A stretch of 64,000 nt of DNA from Halichoerus grypus (Eukaryota > Chordata > Mammalia > Carnivora > Phocidae): assembly GCF_964656455.1 (NCBI RefSeq), contig NC_135719.1, forward strand, positions 3,823,163 to 3,887,162, in the 5' to 3' direction. Under the pieces are notes generated by a model. The model was not told where the DNA came from. It did not search any database and was given only the letters and a program-made list of their open reading frames with translations. The translations under genes and the position numbers were made by a program. Position 1 is the stretch's first letter. Every line of letters begins with the position of its first letter. This document shows, piece after piece, positions 11,210 to 23,639 of the stretch.

Positions 11210-14200
11210 TTTTATTTGAGCATAGTTTATCTATTCATCTATTAATAGACACTTAGGTTGCTTCCGTGTCTTGGCTATTGTAAATAATGCTGCCATAAAC
11301 ATAGGGGTGCGTATATCTTTTTGAATTAGTTTTCATTTTCCCTGGGTCAGTACCCAGAAGTAGAATTATTGGGTCATATGGTAGTTCTATTTTTAATTTT
11401 CTGGTGAACCTCCATAGTGTTTTCCAGAGTGGCTGCACCAGTTTGCATTCTCACCAAAAATGCACGAGGGTTCCTTTTTCTCCACATCCTCACCAACACT
11501 TGTTGTTTCTTGTGTTTTTTATTCTATCCATTCTAACAAGCATGAGGTGATATCTCATTGTGGTTTTTATTTGCATTTCCCTGATGATGAGTGATGTTGA
11601 GCATCTTTTCATGTGTCTGTTGGGGCATCTGTATGTCTTCTTTGGAAAAATGTCTATTCAGGTCCTCTGCCCATTTTTAATCAGATTATTTGTTTTTTGA
11701 TGTTGGATTTTATAATTTCTTTATATATTTTGTCTACTAATCCCTTATCAGTATGTCATTTGCAAATATCTTCTCCTGTTCAGTAGGTCTTTTGTTTTGT
11801 TGATTGTCTTCTTTGCTGTACAAGAGTTTTTCATTTTGATGTAGTCCCATAAGTTTATTTTTGCTTTTGTTTCTCTTTCCTTAGGAGATGTATCTAGAAA
11901 AATGTTGCTATGGCTGATGTCAGAGAAATTACTGCCTGTGTTTTCTTCTAGGATTTTTATTGTCTCAGGTCTCACGTTTAGATCTTTAATACATTTTTGA
12001 GTTTATTTTTACGTATGGTGTTATAAAGTAGTTCAGTTTCATTCTTTTGCATGTAGCTGTCCAGTTTTCCCAACACTATTTATTGAAAAGACTGTCTTTC
12101 CCCATGGTATATTCTTGCCTCCTTTGTCATAGATTAATTGACCACATATGTGTGAGTTTATTTCTGGGGTCTCTATCTTGTTCTATTGATCTGTGTGTCT
12201 ATTTTTGTGCCGGTACCATACTGTTTTGATTACTACAGCTTTGTGGTGTATTTTGAAATCTGGAATTGTGATACCTCTGGCTTTGTTCTTCTTTCTCAGG
12301 ATTGCTTTGGCTATTTGGGATATTCTGTGTTTCCACACAAATTTTAGTATTATTTGTTCTACTTTTGTGAAAAAATGCTGTCGGTATTTTGATAGAGATT
12401 GCATTGAATCTGTAGATTGCTTTGGGTAGTACGGACATTTTGACAACATTAATTCTTCCAATCCATGAGCATGGTATATCTATCTTTCCATTTGTTTGTA
12501 TCTTCTTCAATTTCTTTCATCAGTGTTTTGCAATTTTCAGAATACAGATCTTTCACCTCTTTGGTTAAGTTTATTCCTACGTATGTTATTATTTTTGGTG
12601 TAATTGTATGTGGTGATTTTTTTTTTAAATTTCTCTTTCTGCAACTTCACTGTTAGTGTATAGAAACACTATCAATTTCTGGGTATTAATTTTGTATCCT
12701 GCCACTTTACTGAATTCATTTATAACTTCTAGCAGTTTTTCAGTGGAATCTTGAGGATTTTCTATGTATACTATCATGCTGTCAGCAAACAGTGACAGTT
12801 TAAGTTCTTCTTTACCAATTTGGATGCCTCTCATTTCTTTTTCTTGTCTGACTGCCATGGCTAGGACTTCTAGTACTAGGTTGAATAAAAGTGGCAAGAG
12901 TGAACATCCTTGTTTTGTTCCTGACCTTAGAGGGAAAGCTCTGTTTTTCACCGTTGAGGATAATGTTAGCTGTGGTTTTATTATATATGGCCTTTATTAT
13001 GTTGGGGTATGTTTCCTCTAACCCCATTTTGTTGAGAGTTTTTATCATAAATTGATGTTGAATCTTGTCACATGCTTTTTCTGCCTCTGTTGAGATGATC
13101 ATCTGATTTTTACCCTTCATTTTGCTGACATGGTGTATGACATTTATCAATTTGCAAATATTGAATCATTCCTTGCATCCCAGGAATAAATCCCACCTAA
13201 TCATGATAAATGATCTTTTTAATGTATTGCTGTATACGTTTTACTAGTATTTTGTTGAGGATTTTTGCATCTATGTCCATCAGGGATATTAGCCTGTAGT
13301 TTTCTTTTTTTGTGGTGTCTTTGTCTGGTTTTGGTGACAGGGTAATGTTGGCCTTCCTTCCTCTTCTATTTTTTGGAATAGTTTGAGGAGAACAGGTATT
13401 AACCCTTCTTTGAGTGTCTGGTACCCATCACTTGTGAATCCATCTGGTTTTGGACTTTTATTTTTTGGTAGTTTTTTGATTACCAATTCAGTTTCATTAC
13501 TTGTAAATTAGTGTCAGATTTTCTATTTCTTCCTGTTGTTTTGGAAGACTGTACAATTCTAGGAATTTATCCATTTCTTCCAGGTTGTGCAGTTTGTTGG
13601 CATGTAATTTTTCATAGTATTCTCTTATAATATTTCTGTGGTATCAGTTTTTACTTCTTCTCTCTCATTTCTGATTTTACTTATTTGGGTCCTTTCTCTT
13701 TTCTTGATGAGTCTGGCTAAGGGTTTGTCGATTTTGTTTATCTTTTCAAAGAACCAGCTCTTAGTTTCATTGATTTTTTTTCTATTGTTATTTTAGTCTC
13801 TATGTCATTTATTTCTGCTCTGATCTTTATTATGTTCTTTCTTCTACTCACCGTGGGCTTTCTTCGTTCTTCTTTTTCTAGTCCCTTTAGGTGTAAGGTT
13901 AGATTGTTTATTTGAGCAATTTTGTTAATTTAAATATGTGTTTTCTTTACTCTTTCTTGGTGAGTCTGGCCAGAAATCTACGTTATTTTTTTCCTTCAAT
14001 TTGTTTATCAATAACACTGCTTCATTTTTCTATTCACTAATACCCTACCTTTATCCTTATTAATTCCTTATTCCTGCCTTTCTTGGGCTTGTTTTCTGTT
14101 TTCATGAATTGAATGCTCAATCTTTTATTCTCATACCAAGAATCTACCTCATATTATGGAGCTTTTGAAATGTAATGTCATCATTATTATTACTATTATT

Positions 14201-15530
14201 ATTATTTTCTGTGTACTATAATTTTAACTTTTATTTTCTCTTTGATCCAAGATGTAATAAAAAGCATTTTGTTTTGTTTTTATTTCAAGTTTTACAAGAT
14301 CTTTGTTTGCTTAATCTTGGGTTTTTACTCTCTGACTTTATTACATGGTGTTAAGGTAGTGTGACCTGTACATTTTCAGCTTTGAAGAATTAATCAGGGT
14401 TTCCTGTGTAGCCTAATATACAATCAATTTTTGTAGATGTTCCATAGATATTGGAAAAATTAAGCCTAATCTAATATTTTTAAATTTCTAAGTGGAAGGG
14501 TCTTTTAAATTATTTTTTTTATTTTTAGTTTAATTTCATAATCAGAGAGTACTATTAGTAATTTTCTACTTTATGGAGTTTAATAATATTTTCTTTGTGA
14601 CCTTATATATGACCAGTTTTTGCTAGTGACTCATGTATGCTTGAGAAAATGTATTTCCCATAATCAGGGTGTAAAACTTTTATATATGCATAAAATCTAC
14701 CTTATTGGTTATGTTAAGTCATTATTCTTGCTTGTTTTTTCTCCATTTGATCTGTCTCGTACTTACAGTGATGTGTTAAAGTCTCCTATCATTAGTGTGT
14801 TTCTATCTGTAGCTCCTTACCTCTCCATACTTTCTCGTTTTATAGCTGGTTGCTGTGTTATTTGGTGCATAGCTATTCATTATTATATCTTAACTGTAAG
14901 TTGTAATTTTAAAATCTTTATTTGTTATGCTTCATGTTTTTTGACTTGAATACTACTTTGTTTGACATGAGGATCACAACTTCAGTTCTTTTCATTTCCA
15001 TTTACCTGATTTATTTTGCCTTTTTAAAAAAACCTCTTCTGAAAAACTTTGTTTTAGGTATGTCTCTTGTATATATATTGACTTTATGAGCCAACTTGAA
15101 AATCATTCTATGAGGTGAGTTAAGTCCACTAACATTTATTGATATGGTTTATATGTTTCGCCTCAATTCTGTCTTATTACTTTATAATTACTACATATGT
15201 GTATTTATTATATTTCTCTCTTTGATGTATTTTCTTTGTTCTAATTTTTAAATTTTGTTTTGATATTTAGGAAGGTTGGCCAAGTCATAGAATATTTGTT
15301 TAGTTACCTTTATAGTTAAACCTTTTACAATACTCTTTGTCCTATATTTTTTATCCCTTTGGTTTCTCAGTTCTGAAAAGTATTCACTGACTCCTCCCTA
15401 TTGCCTATATAGCAATCTATAAACTTAGTTTAATGTCCCTTTATATATTTTTCTTCCACCCCTCTCCTCCCCTTTGTTTTAGTCTTAGAGCTACAATTAA
15501 TATGTTAAATTATTTGCATTTATAGTATGC
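11210..15530 (-). mobile_element. Long antisense L1 (ORF2 and upstream part), possibly two elements
   Basis: Complement of L1 ORF2 running from its C-terminal part at the left end to the ORF2 5' region at the right. Antisense frames in order include [19 protein letters not shown] (11253-11438), [14 protein letters not shown] (11748-11975), [20 protein letters not shown] (12199-12510), the reverse transcriptase core (12625-13150) and [12 protein letters not shown] (13289-13486). Frameshifts and stops break it throughout. The left end has no 3' UTR or complemented poly(A), so the 3' end is missing. Wording changes near 13930, so the part beyond may be a different, older L1. Confidence 0.88.
12625..13150 (-). 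pseudogene. L1 ORF2 reverse transcriptase remnant
   Basis: Two overlapping antisense frames cover the RT core. One (12812-13150) holds [20 protein letters not shown], where the usual catalytic Asp of motif A (IDAEKAFDKIQ) reads Glu. The other (12625-12951) holds [20 protein letters not shown] and [15 protein letters not shown], where the second Asp of the FADD box is Ser (codons at 12778-12783). A frameshift separates them. This is not an active enzyme. Confidence 0.85.
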
Positions 15531-16144
15531 TTTGTCTTCTAGTATGCTAAAGTTATGGGTTGATGGTAGTTTTATTTGTTCTTGTTGTTCTATACAGTGT
15601 TTTGAAGGAAATGTGGAGAGATACAAATTTAAGGACCCACCCATACCATGGATATCTGGTAGTTCTCTTGCACTTTCAGAACCCCAAACAACAAAATGTC
15701 TGCTGCAAACATGTGCTTTTCTGGCTCATGAGCATTTTGCTAGCCTCCTTTCAAGTCATAGAATATTGCTTCTATGTGTATGCAGATGTATTTATTTAGA
15801 CTTGGCTGCTGAGAGTTCCATCCATGCCTGTATTTGCCCCTGACATTCTCCTTAGATCATCGCATGCATGACTCAGGTGCTGATGGCATTCTTCCTTCAT
15901 ATCTTAAGATCAAGACCTTGTAATGGTTCTGTGATCAAGACCTCAAAGGGAACAAGGAGGGGGCCAGAGCTGTGGGCCAAGGTCTCTGTCTTCTCTGTAT
16001 CTATTAGAGACTCTGCACCATGAACCAAGACCCATAAATGTTACTGATATTTATAGGCGAGAAGGTACTGGGTTGTGTGCTGCCAGTGTGTCCTATAGCC
16101 CACTCTATTTCCTCCTGAACTTAAAAAAAAAGAAAAGAAAAGAG
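15531..16144. other. Unassigned intergenic sequence
   Basis: No L1 wording is recognisable after about 15.53 kb. The + frame at 15532-15843 has no known domain. Confidence 0.4.
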
Positions 16145-16350
16145 GGGTGCCTGGGTGGCTCGGTTGGTTGAGTATTTGACTCTTGGTTTCGGCTCAGGTC
16201 ATGATCTCATGGGTCATGAGATTGAGCCCCAGGTTGGGCTCCGCACTCAGTGGGGAATCTGCTTGAAGATTCTCTCCTCTGTCCCTCCCCTGCTCATGCA
16301 GGCTCACTTGCAGGCACTCTCTCTCTGTCACTCTCTCAAATAAATAAATC
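16145..16350 (+). mobile_element. SINEC insertion (older type)
   Basis: GGGTGCCTGGGTGGCTCGG head, TTTGACTCTTGGTTTCGGCTC wording, AATAAATCTGAAAAG tail. Flanks are similar AAAAGAAAAG-type A/G runs, so the duplication cannot be fixed exactly. Confidence 0.9.
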
Positions 16351-16699
16351 TGAAAAGAAGAGAAAAAACCTAGGGAATATTCTTGGATTCAAGAATGCAC
16401 AAGTTCAGGCTGCTCTCTTGGAAAGGGAATTACAGATTAATTCTTGGTATTCTTGATCATGTCCCAGCTCACTGTGACTTCCAGAAATTCATTTTCTGTC
16501 ATGTGACAGTCCTCTTCCACAGAAAGGGATAAGACAATTTCCAGTGTTTTTATTCCCTTGTTTATTTCCGTTGGGATTTAGATAGGAGTAGGTTGCCTTT
16601 ACTCAAGTCCACATTTAGCCCTGAAATCTTATATAAGGATATTATACTTTTACAGCAACATCTAAATACAATGTTAAGAAAAAATGTACAGTGTCATTC
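16351..16699. other. Unassigned intergenic sequence
   Basis: No gene or recognisable repeat body. Confidence 0.35.
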
Positions 16700-17000
16700 T
16701 TAACAGAAGTTAACAGCTCATTAACTGCCCACGTTGTGTGCTGGACTCCAGAGATAAGACATGGTCCTCAAGAAACTTGTACTTTTGTGCATTAGGGGAA
16801 GGATGAATATATAGGATAAATAACAGGCAGTAATAAAATGCCTGGTATGGACACCAAATGCTACAGCATCTGAGAGGGGCCTAAATCATAGAGGGGAGTT
16901 TTGGTGCAAGAGAAATGAACAAAATTGGGGCCAAAGCGAGAGAACCCTCAACCAAAGGGAACTTGGGGAAGAGAGAAAGTGAACAAAGATGATAATAGGA
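16700..17000 (+). mobile_element. Possible L2 3' end
   Basis: GTGTGCTGGACTCCAGAGATAAGACATGGTCCTCAAGAAACTTGTACTTT followed by ATAAATAACAGGCAGTAATAAAATGCCTGG resembles the L2 3' region (GCACTGGGGATACA, CCTCATGGAGCTTAC, ATAAATAA). Diverged. Confidence 0.5.
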
Positions 17001-17480
17001 CGTCTAGTGTGGTCTGGGTGAGCTATAAAAGTGCTTTACTTTAATCACTAGTTGATGCAAGTTACCTTCTTTCTCTGAATGCTTGGAAGAAATTCTGGTC
17101 TTCCCAAAGCTGTGAGTACAATTATTGACTCATCATCCGTAATTGTTGTTGCCATCCTCTTGAATGAATAAAATGCCACCTACTGGATCAGCCTGTATTA
17201 AAGAGTACAGGTGTTTACCTCAGAAGCTTTGTGCTTCTGGAAAGTACAGTTGGCTGATGATATCCATTTTACATGTCTGAAGATAATTTGCCCATTTCTG
17301 GTTACCCATTTTTTTCATAACACCAGTATTCAGAAAATATTAGCATAGTACTGTGATGGTTAACTTTATGTGTCAACTCTGCTGGGACACAGTGTTCAGA
17401 TACTTGGTCAACCATGATTCTGGATGCTTCTGTGAAGGTTTTTTTTTGTTTGTTTGTTTGTTTGATGAGATTAACATTTT

Positions 17481-18891
17481 TTTAGTGTTTATTATTTTAG
17501 TTGACAAATGTTATATTAGCTTCAGGTGCACAACACTTTTATTCAACAGTTCTATATATATAACGCTCACCAAGACAAGCATAGTCACCATCTGTCACCA
17601 GATGATGTTATTACAGTATTATTGACTATATTCCCTTTCCTATACTTTTCATCTCTGTGACTTATTTTATAACTGGAAGTTTGTACCTCTTAATCCCCTT
17701 CATCTATTTCACCCATTTCCCCAACCCCATACCCTCTGGCAACACTAGTTTGTTCTCTGTATTTATGAGTCTCTTTCTGTTCATTTTGTTTTTTAGGTTC
17801 CACATATAAATGAAATTATATGGTATTTGTCTTTCTCCTTCTGACTTTTTTCACTTAGCATAATACCCTCTAGGTCCATTCCTGTTGTCAAAAATGGCAA
17901 GATCTCATTCATTTTTACAGCTGAGTAATATTCCTTTGTATATGTATTTTATATAAATATATATGTATAATACACACACACACACACACACACACACCAC
18001 ATCTTCTTTATCCACTCACCTACCGATGGACACTTGGGCTGCTTCCATATCTTGACTATTGCAAATAATGCTACAATAAACATAGAGGTGCATATATCTT
18101 TTTGAATTAGTGTTTTCTTTGTGTAACTATGTGGTAGTATAATTACTGGATCATAGGGTATTTGATTTGCATTTCCCTGATGCATATCCTACATATTCAT
18201 CCTTCCCCTAATGCACAAAAGTACAAGTTTCTTTTAATTTTTTGAGGAACCTCCTTACTGTTTTCCACAGTGGCTGCACCAGTTTGCATTCCCACCAACA
18301 GTGCAAGAGGGTTCCTCTTTCTCCACATCCTCGCCAATACTTGTTATTTCTTGTCTTTTTAATTCAAGCCATTCTGACATGTGTGAGGTGATTTCTCATT
18401 GTGGTTTTGATTTGCATTTCCCTGATGCTGAGTGATGCTGAGCATTTTCTCATGTGTCTGTTGGCCATCTGGTTGTCTTCTTTGGAAAAATGTCTATTCA
18501 GGTCCTCTTCTGCCCATTTTAATAGGATTATTTGTGTTTTGATGTTGGATTTTATAAGTTCTTTGTATATTTTGGATATTAATCCCTGTATCAGACATGT
18601 CGTTTATAAATATTCTCTCCCATTCAGTAGGTTGCCTTTTTGTTTTATTGACAATTTCCATTGCTGTGCAAACCCTTTTTATTTTGATGTAGTCGCAGTA
18701 GTTTATTTTTGCTTTTGTTTCCCTTGCCTGAGGAGACATATCCATAAATATGTTGCTAAGGCTGATGTCCAAGAGATTTCTGCCTTCTTTTTAGAATTCT
18801 GTTTTCTTTTAGGGGTTTTGTGGTTTCAGTCTCCCATTTAGGCCTTCAATCCATTTTGAGTTTATTTTTGTGTCTGGTGTAAGAAAGTGGT
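17481..18891 (-). mobile_element. Antisense L1 3' part inserted in the LTR
   Basis: Complement of an L1 3' UTR (AGTTGACAAATGTTATATTAGC, TTCAGGTGCACAACA) into ORF2 (GGTGATTTCTCATTGTGG, TGGATTTTATAAGTTC). Target words GAGATTAACATTTTT at 17467 and GAGGTTAACATTTTT at 18893 flank it. Antisense frames at 18494-18772 show [21 protein letters not shown]. Confidence 0.85.
17971..17997 (+). repeat. (CA)n microsatellite
   Basis: About 13 CA units inside the antisense L1, in its complemented 3' UTR/ORF2 boundary region. Confidence 0.9.
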
Positions 18892-18905
18892 GAGGTTAAC
18901 ATTTT

Positions 18906-19081
18906 TAAAAATTTATTTATTTGAGAGAAAGTGCACATAAGCGGGGGAGGGGGCAGAGGGAGAGGGAGGAGTAGACTCCCCACTGAGCAAGGAACCCGAT
19001 ATGGGGCTCAATCCCAGGCCCCTGAGATCATGACCTGAGCCAAAGGCAGATGCTTAACAAACTGAGCCACCCAGGTGCCCC
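18906..19081 (-). mobile_element. SINEC insertion (antisense) at the L1/LTR junction
   Basis: Complemented SINE ending GAGCCACCCAGGTGCCCC. Flanked by GGTTAACATTT before and GGTAACATTT after, so it entered the target word already duplicated by the L1. Confidence 0.9.
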
Positions 19082-19340
19082 GGTAACATTTAAATTAGTG
19101 GCCTTTCAGTAAAGCAGATTACCATCCATAATGTGGATGGGCCTCACCAATCAGTTGAAGGCCTTCATAGAACAAAGACTGACCTCACCTGAGAAAGAGG
19201 GAATTCTGCCAGCAGACTGCCTTTGGCCTCAAACTGCAACTCTTCCCTGAGTCTCCAGCCTGCTATCCTAAGCCATCAGATACACACATACACACATGCT
19301 GTTTGGTTCTTTTTCTTTGGAGAACTCTGACTAGTACAAA

Positions 19341-19830
19341 TACCTAGGTAACTTCTTTGTGAGAATGAACAAGTGTAATCATGGGTAGGGCTGTTCACAA
19401 ACGATGGACTGGCCCTCCTTAGAGAAATGATTCCAGACCTTTAAACAAGTGAAAAGTCCTTTTCGGGCCACAGAGGTACCCTAGGGGGGAAAAGGAAATA
19501 CCAGGAATAAATGTGTTGTGCCCTCAAAGTTCGAGACCATGAAATGTCTGAAAGAAAAGGTTAAATGTGCAAACATAACTCAATAGACTAAGAAGAATAA
19601 TAGGAAGATTTCAGAGGCAAGGAAAGAAACTGAAGACCAAAAAAAGGCCTGTAGAGAACTAATTCATAAATGAGAATAAAATTCAAGGAAGATAATGAAT
19701 TACACACACACACAAATCCCACAGAAAGGAAAAAGGCAAACAAATGAAAGTAATTAGAGATAAAATGAAGACTATGGGAGACACACACAGATAAATGATG
19801 TCCCTAAATCAAGAATAAACAAATGGGATG
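19341..19830. other. Unassigned intergenic sequence
   Basis: AT-rich, no gene. May be part of the unassigned old repeat tract that runs to about 23.6 kb. Confidence 0.35.
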
Positions 19831-20060
19831 TTGGGGCGCCTGGGTGGCTCAGTTGGTTAAGCGACTGCCTTCGGCTCAGGTCATGATCCTGGAGTCCCGG
19901 GATCGAGTCCCGCATCGGGCTCCCTGCTCAGCAAGGAGCCTGCTTCTCCCTCTGACCCTCTCCCCTCTCATGTGCTCTCTCTCTCTCATTCTCTCTGTCT
20001 CAAATAAATAAATAAAATCTTTAAAAAAAAATAAAAAATAAATAAAAAATAAATAAAAAA
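19831..20060 (+). mobile_element. SINEC insertion (GGAGTCCC subtype)
   Basis: Perfect 17-base duplication AATAAACAAATGGGATG at 19814-19830 and 20061-20077. Subtype words ATCCTGGAGTCCCGGGATCGAG and CTCTGACCCTCTCCCC. Tail extended by AAATAAATAAAAAAT repeats. Confidence 0.95.
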
Positions 20061-20077
20061 AATAAACAAATGGGATG

Positions 20078-21086
20078 CAAAAAAAAGTATCCAAAATTAG
20101 GACAGATGAAAACACCCCTGAAATGAAGAAAGAACTATTATCTTCAAAGTCAGGCCACTGAAAGTGACCATGTTGCTGGGGGGAAATATGATATACTAAC
20201 ATCAATGCTGAGACATATCCTGAAGATGTTTCTCAGCTCTAAAGTTGAAGAACAGTGTTGCCACATGGGCAAGCACCTGTGTCGGGGAACAAAGTCTCCA
20301 AAAGGACAAAGCCAGAAGTCAGGGGTGCAAGACAAGAACGATAGCTCCACGCTTCCACCAAACGGGAGGGGACCATTTCTTGTACATCAAAGCCCTCTGC
20401 CTTTTCCAAAAAAATGGAGACACAAAATCCTAACCATCCCCATACACATCTCTGGGTGAGGCTGATTTCTCTTCTAATTCAGTTGGAATCCACGTGAACC
20501 ATTTGGAACCTAAAGACTAACAGCAAGCCTTATATAAAATAACAAGGAGAAGTGGGAAGGAAAAAATAATATACAAACAGATGTATATGCATATGTCAAG
20601 CAAGGAAAAAATAGGCATGGCTACTCTACCCCATGTCTGTAACTGGTACTCAAGTGGCAGTCCTTGGACCTGCTGCAGAAGACTGGAGCTGGAACCCATT
20701 CAGATGTAGCATAGGTGACCTCCAAGTGGTAAATCAAGCATTTTATCTCTTTTATAATGGTAGGCAGTCTAAAAGAATGTGTCGATCCCTTTGGAAGGAA
20801 TATCCCAACAAGCTTTAGACCCATGAACTTCCAAAAACTGTTGTTAAGTATGCCCCTGAAATCTTGTGGTTCTTATTTCCCACCTTCTGACACACATGTA
20901 TCTTAATAAAACATCCTAAATACTTGTTACTTCCTGTTCATCAGAACTTCCAGTTCATCATCAGAACTGTTCATCATTATATCACTAATGTCGTAGGTTA
21001 TTATGATTTTCTATAGGATGTCAAGACAACCAAGATCTCCCTGCTGATTAGATTATGGTAGAGAGCAGAAGAATTAACATGGCCCT
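20078..21086. other. Unassigned sequence
   Basis: Short open frames on both strands (20205-20459, 20245-20433, 20633-20818) with no recognised domain. No repeat body identified. Confidence 0.35.
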
Positions 21087-21268
21087 GGATGCCTGGGTGG
21101 CTCAGTCGTTAAGCGTCTGCCTTCGGCTCAGGTCATGATCCCAGGGTCCTGGGATTGAGCCCCGCGTCGGGCTCCCTGCTCGGCGGGGAGCCTTCTTCTC
21201 CCCCTGCTGCTTCCCCTGCTTGTGCTCTCTCTCTCTGACAAATAAACAAAATCTTAAAAAAAAAAGAG
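21087..21268 (+). mobile_element. SINEC insertion
   Basis: GGATGCCTGGGTGGCTCAG head to AAACAAAATCTTAAAA tail. Short flanking similarity around TGGCCCTG on both sides. Confidence 0.92.
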
Positions 21269-21548
21269 AGATTTTACCTGGCCCTGAGGCACCATTATCT
21301 CTGCTAGGTGAAAGCAAACTGCTTCAGGAGACCTTGCAAACTGATATGGAAGGAAAAGCATTTGCCACATCAATAGCTGTGTACTAAGTATGAGGAGCTG
21401 AGCTGATTTGCTCCAGGAAAAATATTATATCTGCAACAGCAACTGCAATCGGTATCTCTACCTGATTATATGATAATCACCTGTGACCCTCCAAGATCCA
21501 ACCACCTCTGTGCAGGCCAACTAGGTAAGGTAAATGGACATGCAGTAG

Positions 21549-21736
21549 GGGCACCTGGGTGACTCAGTCGTTAAGCGTCTGCCTTCGGCTCAAGTCATGG
21601 TCCCAGGATCCTGGGATCGAGCCCCGCATTGGGCTCCCTGCTCCGCGGGAAGCCTGCTTCTCCCTCTCCCACTCTCCCTGCTTGTGTTTCTGCTCTCACT
21701 CTCTCTGTCAAATAAATAAATAAAATCTTTTTTAAA
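21549..21736 (+). mobile_element. SINEC insertion
   Basis: Perfect 17-base duplication AAATGGACATGCAGTAG at 21532-21548 and 21737-21753. Confidence 0.95.
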
Positions 21737-21753
21737 AAATGGACATGCAGTAG

Positions 21754-23620
21754 AATTAACATCCCTGTAGCTTTTAACTCTTTGAGGTGGCACTGACCTC
21801 AGAAATTCCTCCAGATATGTTTTTGGCTTACATCTTGGAAGGGAAGGAAGGTTCCAAGGCCTTCTACTTGGGTCTTCCTATCATAATAGTCCTCACGAAA
21901 TAGATCAGGGAGCCAATGTAGGGATCTTGCAGCTGTTAAATATGTCCATTTCAATTATACATTAAAGAACTATGGAAAAAGCCTGGTTTATTTTGTTAAT
22001 CTCAAAATGTATTGATGAACAAAACTTAACTCATGTATCTAAAACAAAACATCTCTGAAAGGTTGAAAGGCAAAGTATGGACATAGACATAGGAAGAAAG
22101 TGAAAACATAAAGAACACAGTGCTTAGCACCCGATTTATGATCTCTAAATATCTTTACCCACTAAAGAGAGTCAGAGCTTCTTGGGGAAATGACTGATTC
22201 TATATCTGGGACAAGAAAATTCAATCTGGGACATCTTATCATACCAGAAAGCAAGGAACATACCAAAGACTGCTATGGTTGTCGTATCAAAGGGATTCGT
22301 GATGTAAATTGAAGAGCTCCCAAAGTCCAAAGATGAGACAACTCCAACATCAGTAAAAATGACAATTTCCAATGAATTGCAGCACATCAAATATTTTTAA
22401 ATCTATGAGTTCATAATAACACTAAAAAAGAAAAAAAGAAAAGGAGAAATTAATAGATTACCTTTGGTGAATGCTAGAGAACCAACTCATTATTTTGAAA
22501 ATTTAAGGAAACGGAACTGACTTTCTCATGTGAACTGTACCTCAGAGTAACCAAATAGTTGATTAGAAGGTCTCTTCTTAGAGAAACAATCCAGTTAACA
22601 AATGAAGAAGAAATTATAGGATATAGGATATGATATTGCACCATTTTATTACCCAGAATGAATTAGTGGATCTTTTAAAAATGAGATATCATTGGGGTGC
22701 CTGAGTGGCTCAGTCGTTAAGCGTCTGCCTTCAGCTCGGGTCATGATCCCAGGGTCCTGGGATCGAGCCCTGCATTGGGCTCCCTGCTCGGCGGGAAGCC
22801 TGCTTCTCCCTCTCCCACTCCCCCTGCTCGTGTTCCCTCTCTCGCTGTGTCTCTCTCTGTCAAATAAATAAATAAAATCTTTAAAAAAAAAATAAAATAA
22901 AAAATAAAAAATAAATAAAAATGAGATATCATTAAAATGAGAAAAGTAGACATCATGTGCTGATTGATGAAAGTACATAACACCACCTGTGAAGTATTCT
23001 TGCCAAAATGTTGAACCTGAATCTGATCAAGCCTCTAGATCTAAATACCGGTTTGTAGGAAATACAAGGATTGAGGAACACACTAAGTACCATAGAGGAG
23101 AACTCTTCAAAATCAAGGCTCTAGGAAATGCTACAGAGGAAAAAAAATCTAGTATTTCTGACAAATATATTGCAAGGAAAAGAAAGAGATGGAGCAGAAA
23201 ACTTATAGCCTAAAAGACACATTGTAATATATGGACTTTATCTGGCTTATGATTTAGATAGACTATAAAATTAGGAAACCATTAGGTGAGTTTGAATGCT
23301 ATGATGTTATTTCATAATGATATCAGATAATGACTGTCAATTGTTTAAAGAATGACAATCATATTATGGTTATTTTTAAAGAGTCCTTATCTTTCGGAGA
23401 TACACATTGAGATATTCACAGATGAAGTTATATAATATTGGGGATTGGCTTCAAAATAATCCAGGTATAGAGGGAGTTTTCAGAGTATGGACAAGATGGG
23501 TCATCAGTTGATAATTGTTGGAACTGGATACAAGATACAATGTGGGTTCATTATACTATTTTTTCATGATTTTGCACATGTTTGAAAATTTCCACAATCA
23601 AAAGCTTTAAGGATTTAATA
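21754..23620 (+). mobile_element. Old interspersed repeat tract, class not assigned
   Basis: The stretch from about 22140 reads like a common old mammalian repeat: TGAACCTGAATCTGATCAAGCC, TATTGCAAGGAAAAGAAAGAG, CAGTTGATAATTGTTGGAACTGG, TTTGAAAATTTCCACAATCAAAAG. It is split by the SINE at 22694-22916. I recognise the wording but cannot name the family with certainty. The first 400 bases are weaker. Confidence 0.5.
22694..22916 (+). mobile_element. SINEC insertion
   Basis: Perfect 17-base duplication AAAAATGAGATATCATT at 22677-22693 and 22917-22933. Confidence 0.95.
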
Positions 23621-23639
23621 AAAATTATATACAGGGTAA

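Larger units (their letters stand above)
17352..19340 (+). mobile_element. ERVL/MaLR-type LTR, split by later insertions
   Basis: The left part starts TGTGATGGTTAACTTTATGTGTC and reaches GATGAGATTAACATTT at 17464. The right part resumes at 19082 with AACATTTAAATTAGTGGCC and ends TCTTTGGAGAACTCTGACTAGTACAAA. This is a common old mammalian solo LTR (MLT1/MLT2 class; exact name not certain). It is interrupted by an L1 and a SINE. No internal retroviral genes are present. Confidence 0.75.

Noticed and set aside
18401..18841. 146-codon + strand open frame rich in Phe, Cys and Leu
   Set aside because: It is the complement of L1 ORF2; hydrophobic runs are typical of reading antisense L1.
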